From positions 1-11,246 of the forward strand of contig CAYRDI010000053.1 of NCBI GenBank assembly GCA_964423095.1: a stretch of DNA of 11,246 bases. Reading direction: 5' to 3'. This document shows positions 7,401-11,246 of the stretch, in pieces (the stretch's first letter is position 1; each line of letters opens with the position of its first letter). The translations under genes were made by a program, and so were the position numbers. This DNA comes from Micavibrio_A sp964423095. GTDB taxonomy: Bacteria > Pseudomonadota > Alphaproteobacteria > Micavibrionales > Micavibrionaceae. Below the pieces are notes generated by a model that worked only from the letters and a program-made list of their open reading frames with translations, searched no databases and was not told the origin of the DNA.

Positions 7401-8240
7401 ATGAGCGTCCGTGTCTACATCGGCAAAGGCACCAGCCAGTTTGGCGCGCCGCTTTTGGTGCGGGAACTCCAAAAACATCTGGATGTCCCTGTATCGGGCA
7501 TCACGTCGCACGAAATGCGGACAACCGAAGCATGGAAATATGAGACAGGCACCTTGATTTTTGCAGGCCAGTCGGTAGGGCAATTTAAAGAAGCGTTGGG
7601 CGATAATGTTATGAACGCCATAAAATCAGGCGTTTTTGAAGGCCGGTTTAACTATATCGGTATTTGTGCGGGCGCGGCTTTTGCTGCCGATAAAATCAAA
7701 TACCGTATCCGCGATGCCAAAACACAAGAAGACAAAACGATTGAAAACACAGGTCTGTCCATGTTTTTCGGGATGGCCTCTGGCCCGGCGCGCGCGGTTT
7801 GTGAGGTTCCGTTTTCGGGAAAAACCGAAAACCTCCACCTCGTGCGTTTACAAAACGCCAACCACCGGGACACAAGCGGTGTATTCCATTGGGGCGGGCC
7901 CGCGCTTATCCCGTATGAAAGAATAACAGCCGAACAGGGAAAGCTGCTCTGGTTTTTAAAAGATAGCGAAACGGCCATGTCCTATCATGTACGGTACGGC
8001 GCGGGAGATGTTTACCTTTATTCCTACCATCCCGAAATACATGCGGGGAACATTCGGGAATGGGCCCAGACACGCAGGCTCGACAACACCGAAGCCAGCC
8101 GCATTGAAACAGCGGTACAATTTCTGGATGCCAATGCTTTCCAGAAATTTTTGATGGAAACCGGATTGAAACCCGCCGTGCCTTTGCCAAAAAAAGAGGC
8201 CGCAAGCGCGGCCCCTTTCTATAATCTCAACCATCTTTAA
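7401..8240 (+). CDS. BPL_N-like protein, divergent paralogue (second of pair)
   Basis: This 279-residue protein is related to the gene just upstream. Shared landmarks are the elbow YIGICAGAAF (85-94, Cys89), FHWGGPALIPY (162-172) and SYHPEIH (208-214), where His210 and Glu212 complete a Cys-His-Glu set. At the position of the PGG loop it reads LIFAGQSVGQ (52-61), so the oxyanion loop differs from its neighbour. The ATG at 7401 is preceded by GGAG with a 9-base gap, and only 3 bp separate it from the upstream stop, so the two are an operon. The C-terminal tail after about residue 258 (PAVPLPKKEAASAAP) looks unstructured and is encoded by a hairpin terminator. The gene converges on dnaA, with 5 bp between the stop codons. 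Function is unknown; the two proteins may work as a complex. Confidence 0.82.
   Translation: MSVRVYIGKGTSQFGAPLLVRELQKHLDVPVSGITSHEMRTTEAWKYETGTLIFAGQSVGQFKEALGDNVMNAIKSGVFEGRFNYIGICAGAAFAADKIKYRIRDAKTQEDKTIENTGLSMFFGMASGPARAVCEVPFSGKTENLHLVRLQNANHRDTSGVFHWGGPALIPYERITAEQGKLLWFLKDSETAMSYHVRYGAGDVYLYSYHPEIHAGNIREWAQTRRLDNTEASRIETAVQFLDANAFQKFLMETGLKPAVPLPKKEAASAAPFYNLNHL
8189..8219. terminator. Bidirectional terminator, mainly for dnaA, inside the end of the second BPL_N gene
   Basis: The perfect stem GGCCGC (8198-8203) / GCGGCC (8208-8213) has an AAGC loop. Reading the minus strand, it is followed by TC and seven Ts (8197 down to 8189), a good rho-independent terminator about 30 bases after the dnaA stop. 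On the plus strand only CCTTTCT follows, so termination there should be weaker. It lies within the last codons of the convergent gene. Confidence 0.75.
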
Positions 8241-8245
8241 GTCTA

Positions 8246-9667
8246 TCAGCCCGTCAGCGCACGCTTGATGACTTCAACGTCCTGCGCGAAGGAGACATCT
8301 TCCCCCACCAGTTCCTCCACCTTGCGCACGGCGTGCATCACCGTTGTGTGGTCGCGGCCGCCGAATTTGCGCCCGATTTCCGGCAAACTCCGGGCGGTCA
8401 GTTGTTTGGCCAGGAACATTGCCACCTGACGCGGGCGGGCGACATTGCGGGAACGGCGGGCCGAATGCATATCGGCCAGACGGATATTGTAATGTTCGGC
8501 CACTTTGCGCTGAATCTCGTCAATCGTGATCCGGCGGTCATGGGAACGCAGTAGGTCTTGCAATACTTCTTGCGTGCTTTCGAGCGTGATCGGCTGCTTC
8601 GCGACATCGGCATGGGCAACGATGCGGTTCAGCGCGCCCTCAAGTTCGCGGATGTTGGAGGTGACCTTCAGCGCGAGGAATTCCAGCACGGCATCCGGTA
8701 CAGTGGCCCCAAGCTGCGTGCGCTTTGCCTGAAGGATACCAAGGCGGAGTTCATAGGTAGAAGGTTGAATGTCCGCAACAAGGCCCCACGCAAGGCGGGA
8801 ACGCAGACGCTCATCGATTCCGGTCAGGTCGCTTGGTGCCTTGTCCGCCGAAATGATGATCTGCTTGTTCTGATCCACCAAGGCATTGAAGGTATGGAAG
8901 AATTCTTCTTGCGTGGATTCTTTGCCGGAAATGAACTGGATGTCATCGATCATCAGAACATCCACCGAACGGAAGAACTCCTTGAACGCCATGGTTTCGT
9001 TGGAACGGATGGCACGCACGAATTGATACATAAATTTTTCAGCCGAAAGATACATCACGCGTTTGGACGGATGCGCTTCTTTCATTGCCCATGCGATGGC
9101 ATGCATCAAGTGGGTTTTACCCAGACCGACGCCGCCATAGATGAAGAGCGGGTTGAAAGGAACGGAAGCACTTTCCACCACCCGGCGGGCGGCCGCATGG
9201 GCCAGCGCATTCGGTTTGCCCACAACGAAAGATCCGAACGTGTAACGGGCATCCAGCGGGGAAGCCAGTTCGTTCATGTCATCCATGGCCGGCAACGCTG
9301 GTTTGTTGTCGTTGCCTTTGGCTTTTTCGGAGTCCACAACCTCTACGGATTGCGCGGCCTGCACCACCACAACCTCAAGGCGTTTGATTTCTGTGTGCTT
9401 GCCACCCAGCATTTCAAGAATGCGTTTAGAATAGTGGGTTTGAATCCAGTCGCGCATAAAACGCGTCGGAACAGATACTTCGACCGTGCCATGATAATAG
9501 GCTTGCAGAGTCAGGGGTTTCAGCCAGCTGCGATAAACGGCTTCGCCGAATTCATCACGCAGTTCTTTATAAACGGCCGCCCAGGCCGCGAGGACTTCAG
9601 GTGTGGGGGCAAAGGATTCTGTTTGAAAGGACGCGATATTTCCGGACTGACCCGTAAGTTCTGACAT
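8246..9667 (-). CDS. dnaA: Chromosomal replication initiator protein DnaA
   Basis: DnaA binds DnaA boxes at oriC as an ATP-dependent filament and melts the origin. The 473 residues contain all four domains. Domain I is about residues 25-100, and a variable linker covers about 100-140. The AAA+ core has Walker A GGVGLGKTH (178-186), Walker B LMIDD (238-242), box VII DERLRSRLAWG (285-295) with the arginine finger, and sensor II NIRELEGALNR (338-348). Domain IV ends with the DNA-binding signature GRDHTTVMHAVRK (437-449). The start is ATG at 9665-9667, preceded by GGAGAAG 7 bases upstream. Upstream lies a leader and intergenic region of about 500 bp; downstream is a strong terminator. Unlike the common dnaA-dnaN operon, dnaN is about 1.7 kb away and separately transcribed. 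Confidence 0.98.
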   Translation of the reverse strand: MSELTGQSGNIASFQTESFAPTPEVLAAWAAVYKELRDEFGEAVYRSWLKPLTLQAYYHGTVEVSVPTRFMRDWIQTHYSKRILEMLGGKHTEIKRLEVVVVQAAQSVEVVDSEKAKGNDNKPALPAMDDMNELASPLDARYTFGSFVVGKPNALAHAAARRVVESASVPFNPLFIYGGVGLGKTHLMHAIAWAMKEAHPSKRVMYLSAEKFMYQFVRAIRSNETMAFKEFFRSVDVLMIDDIQFISGKESTQEEFFHTFNALVDQNKQIIISADKAPSDLTGIDERLRSRLAWGLVADIQPSTYELRLGILQAKRTQLGATVPDAVLEFLALKVTSNIRELEGALNRIVAHADVAKQPITLESTQEVLQDLLRSHDRRITIDEIQRKVAEHYNIRLADMHSARRSRNVARPRQVAMFLAKQLTARSLPEIGRKFGGRDHTTVMHAVRKVEELVGEDVSFAQDVEVIKRALTG

Positions 9668-9799
9668 TTGTATTCTTCTCCACTTAAAAACTTAGTCAAA
9701 AGTATGTTTTCCAAAGCCGCGCGGCAGAAAAGACACAGAAAACCCCTTGCGAGAAATGACTTTCTAGCAATTCTTCCTGTCAACGCGGCGATAATAAAA

Positions 9800-9980
9800 G
9801 GTGTCGGTTTGAACCGGGGACGCCCGTTTAAAAAACGGACGCAGGCTCAGAACGCTTCCTCAACTCCAACTCTTTTTCCCAAAGGGAAGTCACAGTCCTC
9901 TACACTGCCTGGGGCCACAGAACGCATGGTTTCTTCATCCATTAAGTTCCCCGGACATCCTGTTTGTTCACAGGTTTTTT
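9800..9980 (+). ncRNA. Candidate structured RNA, unidentified family (strand uncertain, plus favoured)
   Basis: The closing helix pairs CCGGGGA (9814-9820) with TCCCCGG (9948-9954) and extends through GGTGT (9800-9804) with ACATC (9955-9959). Inside it are a 9-step hairpin with one C-A mismatch (9821-9829 with 9833-9841, AAA loop), a helix CAGGC (9842-9846) / GCCTG (9907-9911) enclosing a TTCCC-AAA-GGGAA hairpin (9876-9888), and ATGG/CCAT (9926-9929 / 9939-9942). A terminator-like hairpin with a T-run follows on the plus strand, and GATAAT (9790-9795) is a possible -10, but I see no good -35. On the minus strand the same folding would sit in the dnaA leader. I do not recognise an Rfam family. 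Length and layout are compatible with a small RNA of 6S-like size, which is inference only. Confidence 0.35.
9959..9980 (+). terminator. Plus-strand hairpin with T-run in the dnaA upstream region
   Basis: CCTGT (9959-9963), a TTGTTC loop and ACAGG (9970-9974) are followed directly by six Ts (9975-9980). No plus-strand protein gene precedes it, so it would end a non-coding transcript or block transcription antisense to the dnaA leader. The stem is only 5 bp. Confidence 0.45.
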
Positions 9981-10110
9981 CTTGATTGTTCGGTGACCCT
10001 AAAACGATTTTTTTTCACAATCAATCAGAATAAATAGGGAACGGCGAAAAAAGAAATAATTTAATCGTTGACAGATGACGATGGACAACCATGGCAATGT
10101 TAATGGTTTC

Positions 10111-10119
10111 TTTATACCA
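10111..10119 (-). promoter_or_regulatory. Candidate distal dnaA promoter (extended -10)
   Basis: On the minus strand this reads TGG-TATAAA, an extended -10 downstream of the rpsT terminator. The -35 position is simply T-rich. It would start near 10104 and give dnaA a leader of more than 400 bases that includes the folded element. A closer candidate is the TTGACA at 9778-9783, but its -10 (GTCATT at 17 bp) is poor, so the dnaA promoter is not settled. Confidence 0.3.
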
Positions 10120-10155
10120 TCTTTTTTCATTTTAAAAAAAGCGATAGAAACCAAT

Positions 10156-10180
10156 AAAAAAGGCCCTTTTCAGGGCCCTT
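10156..10180 (-). terminator. rpsT terminator
   Basis: The stem AGGGCC (10172-10177) / GGCCCT (10162-10167) has a GAAA tetraloop on the minus strand and is followed by a T-run (TTTTTTATT, 10161 downward). It begins 3 bp after the rpsT stop codon. This is a typical rho-independent terminator. Confidence 0.85.
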
Positions 10181-10183
10181 GTT

Positions 10184-10450
10184 TTATTTCGCAATCGCTT
10201 TTATTTTTGCGGACAATCTTGAAAGTTTTCTTGCCGCCGTATTTTTGCCGATCACTTTTTTTGCAACCCCGCGCATCAATTCGGGTTGAACCGTTTTGAA
10301 AGCATCGGTTGCGGCCTTTGCATCGCCGGACGCGATGGCGGTTTCAACCTTTTTGATAAAGGTGCGCAAACGGCTGACGCGTGCCGTGTTGATTTCGTTA
10401 CGACGCGCGTTGGTGCGAATTCTTTTCTTTGCAGAAGCGTGGTTTGCCAT
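10184..10450 (-). CDS. rpsT: 30S ribosomal protein S20
   Basis: S20 is a primary 16S rRNA-binding protein of the small subunit. The 88-residue, highly basic sequence starts MANHASAKKRIRTNARRNEI, the conserved S20 N terminus, and ends with a lysine/alanine-rich helix. The start is ATG at 10448-10450 with a weak GAAGAG upstream. The gene is monocistronic in appearance, with its own promoter about 90-120 bp upstream and a strong terminator directly after. rpsT next to dnaA is a common alphaproteobacterial arrangement. The roughly 85-base leader leaves room for the translational autoregulation known for S20 in E. coli, but I see no clear regulatory structure beyond a weak CCCG/CGGG hairpin at 10518-10531. 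Confidence 0.97.
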   Translation of the reverse strand: MANHASAKKRIRTNARRNEINTARVSRLRTFIKKVETAIASGDAKAATDAFKTVQPELMRGVAKKVIGKNTAARKLSRLSAKIKAIAK

Positions 10451-10543
10451 TGTCTCTTCGTCTTTTGTTTGTAAAAATCATTGTCTATCTTGGTCTTTTC
10501 CAAAGGTCCGATAAAAGCCCGTTTTTGCGGGAAAAGACGTGGT

Positions 10544-10573
10544 GTTGTACGCGCTTTAACACTTTATTGTCAA
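10544..10573 (-). promoter_or_regulatory. rpsT promoter
   Basis: On the minus strand a perfect -35, TTGACA (10568-10573), is followed by an 18-bp spacer and TACAAC (10544-10549) as -10. The start would fall near 10537, giving a leader of about 87 bases. It lies just downstream of the stop codon of the preceding gene. Confidence 0.55.
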
Positions 10574-10599
10574 GGGAAACATGGGCCCTTTTTTAACCT

Positions 10600-10995
10600 T
10601 TATGGCCGCGGAGAAAGCGTGAATTTCGCGACCGTATAGGGGGAATGTAACGAAAGTTCGATGCCCAACAGATCGTCACCCCTAACATACTGATTTTCAT
10701 TAATCTTTTTCCAACCAAGCGCAGGCATCGCATCGGCATAGAAACGCGAAATCTCCGCCTCGCCTTTTGTCCGGGACACCGCCGTGACCGAAGCAATCCG
10801 CCCGTCCGGCTTATCGAACAACATGGCCTGATCCTTCAATTCTTCCAATCCCGGCATCACCGGAACATCATACAGGGCCTCAAAAAAGGCAGGTGGCGGG
10901 GTTGTTGTGGTGGAAACCGTCTCCGACCCCTGCCCGCCCGTTGCGCCCGCCATCCAGAACAGACACGAGAGCAGGATAAAGGAAATCTTTTTCAT
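10600..10995 (-). CDS. Small secreted protein of unknown function
   Basis: I do not recognise a named family for this 131-residue protein. Residues 1 to about 20 (MKKISFILLSCLFWMAGATG) form a typical signal peptide with a basic N terminus and a hydrophobic core. The Cys at position 11 lies too early for a convincing lipobox, so Sec export by signal peptidase I to the periplasm is the likelier route. A Thr/Pro-rich stretch (28-35) links to a compact domain with YDVPVMPGLEEL (42-53), FDKPDGRI (60-67) and FYADAMPALGWKK (85-97). This resembles small domains in which a peptide of the form 'FY...lp..GW' packs on a beta-sheet. A longer reading from TTG at 11040 would overlap mutM by 22 bp. I prefer ATG at 10995, 23 bp after the mutM stop, because it starts exactly at the signal peptide. 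Confidence 0.75.
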   Translation of the reverse strand: MKKISFILLSCLFWMAGATGGQGSETVSTTTTPPPAFFEALYDVPVMPGLEELKDQAMLFDKPDGRIASVTAVSRTKGEAEISRFYADAMPALGWKKINENQYVRGDDLLGIELSLHSPYTVAKFTLSPRP

Positions 10996-11018
10996 CGCTT
11001 CGTCTTCGCTTCCTTCTT

Positions 11019-11246
11019 TTATGTCTGACACCGGGGACAAAAATAGGTCGCCCGTCCCGCCTGAACAATTTTCCGGATAAATGCGGGCTTGCTACCCTTT
11101 TTCTTAGCACCCGTCCGGCAGCGCGGGCAAGGTTCTCCATCCCGCCCGTACACCGAAAAGCTGTGTTGGAAATAACCGAGTTGTCCGTCCGCTTGACGGT
11201 AATCCTTAAGGGAGCTTCCTCCTGCTGCGATGGCACGCTCCAGAAC
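11019..11246 (-). CDS. mutM: Formamidopyrimidine-DNA glycosylase, C-terminal 75 residues (5' part beyond the right edge)
   Basis: MutM/Fpg removes 8-oxoguanine and other oxidised purines and nicks the DNA strand. The visible part contains AIAAGGSSLKDY and a C-terminal zinc finger with two CPRC pairs, ending in the conserved GRATYFCPRCQT. The residues between the two CPRC motifs number 26, about ten more than the 16 in the E. coli enzyme, because of a Lys/Gly-rich insertion (TGAKKKGSKPAF). The catalytic N-terminal proline and helix-two-turn-helix lie outside the window. The stop TAA is at 11019-11021, and the small secreted protein gene follows 23 bp later, suggesting co-transcription. Confidence 0.93.
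   Translation of the reverse strand, partial: VLERAIAAGGSSLKDYRQADGQLGYFQHSFSVYGRDGEPCPRCRTGAKKKGSKPAFIRKIVQAGRATYFCPRCQT

Larger units (their letters stand above)
9668..10155. other. Intergenic region upstream of dnaA, no convincing protein gene
   Basis: This stretch of about 490 bp between dnaA and the rpsT terminator holds the dnaA Shine-Dalgarno (9675-9681), a minus-strand TTGACA (9778-9783) without a good -10, a folded RNA-like element (about 9800-9980) and an AT-rich part (about 9995-10140). The AT-rich part includes a perfect inverted repeat, TTGATTG (9982-9988) / CAATCAA (10018-10024). I found no exact DnaA box, so a role as oriC is possible but not supported by the sequence. Reading frames here have no recognisable protein features. 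Confidence 0.6.

Noticed and set aside
6639..7583. Minus-strand open frame of 314 codons opposite the BPL_N genes
   Set aside because: It overlaps both BPL_N genes, whose motifs are clear; this frame has none and no ribosome-binding site.
8558..9664. Plus-strand open frame of 368 codons opposite dnaA
   Set aside because: It lies fully antisense to DnaA domains and shows no recognisable protein features.
9778..9783. Perfect minus-strand TTGACA upstream of dnaA as the main dnaA promoter
   Set aside because: No acceptable -10 lies at 16-18 bp (GTCATT or neighbours), so I did not list it as a promoter, although it may contribute.
9668..9985. Plus-strand 105-codon frame beginning next to dnaA
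   Set aside because: Its composition is low in structure, it shares no recognisable family and lacks a good Shine-Dalgarno sequence. The region is better explained by the dnaA leader and the folded element.
9961..10020. TTGTTCACA and TTTTTCACA as DnaA boxes upstream of dnaA
   Set aside because: Each differs from TTATCCACA at two positions in an AT-rich stretch. This is too weak to call without footprint data.
10572..10594. Plus-strand hairpin AAGGG / CCCTT followed by Ts
   Set aside because: No plus-strand gene would use it, the loop is 9 bases, and it overlaps the rpsT -35. Likely coincidental.

Overview
The window looks like chromosomal DNA from an alphaproteobacterium. It carries the replication-initiation neighbourhood: dnaA, dnaN, recF and gyrB, plus rpsT, mutM and argS. 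The mutM-to-rpsT-to-dnaA succession and the residue-level look of DnaA, RecF and GyrB point to Alphaproteobacteria. I cannot name a genus. Coding density is high and I see no IS element, phage gene, tRNA, rRNA or CRISPR array.

Layout from left to right. On the minus strand are argS (its 3' part lies beyond the left edge), gyrB, recF, a small GNAT acetyltransferase gene and dnaN. Read in the direction of transcription this is dnaN > GNAT > recF, then a short intergenic region holding a hairpin, a perfect DnaA box and a gyrB promoter, then gyrB > argS. dnaN has a recognisable promoter, with phased A-tracts upstream and a GANTC site at its start point. Divergent from dnaN, on the plus strand, are two tandem genes for BPL_N-type (class I glutamine-amidotransferase-like) proteins. 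The second converges on dnaA with 5 bp between stop codons, and a bidirectional hairpin terminator lies inside the end of its coding sequence. dnaA is on the minus strand. Upstream of it are about 500 bp without a convincing gene, holding a structured RNA-like element and an AT-rich stretch. Then come rpsT, a small secreted protein of unknown function and the 3' end of mutM, all on the minus strand.

How the genes work together. DnaA (initiator), DnaN (sliding clamp), RecF (clamp- and gap-associated repair) and GyrB (supercoiling) form the classic replication set. Here the set is split by the two plus-strand BPL_N genes, and the SSAT-like acetyltransferase sits inside the dnaN-recF transcription unit.

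The parts most worth a second look are: the paired BPL_N proteins, where both keep a Cys/His/Glu set but only the first keeps the PGG loop; the folded element between dnaA and rpsT; the perfect DnaA box upstream of gyrB; and the phased A-tracts with the GANTC site at the dnaN promoter. None of these is proof of a new system. The BPL_N pair and the RNA element are the best candidates for something undescribed.
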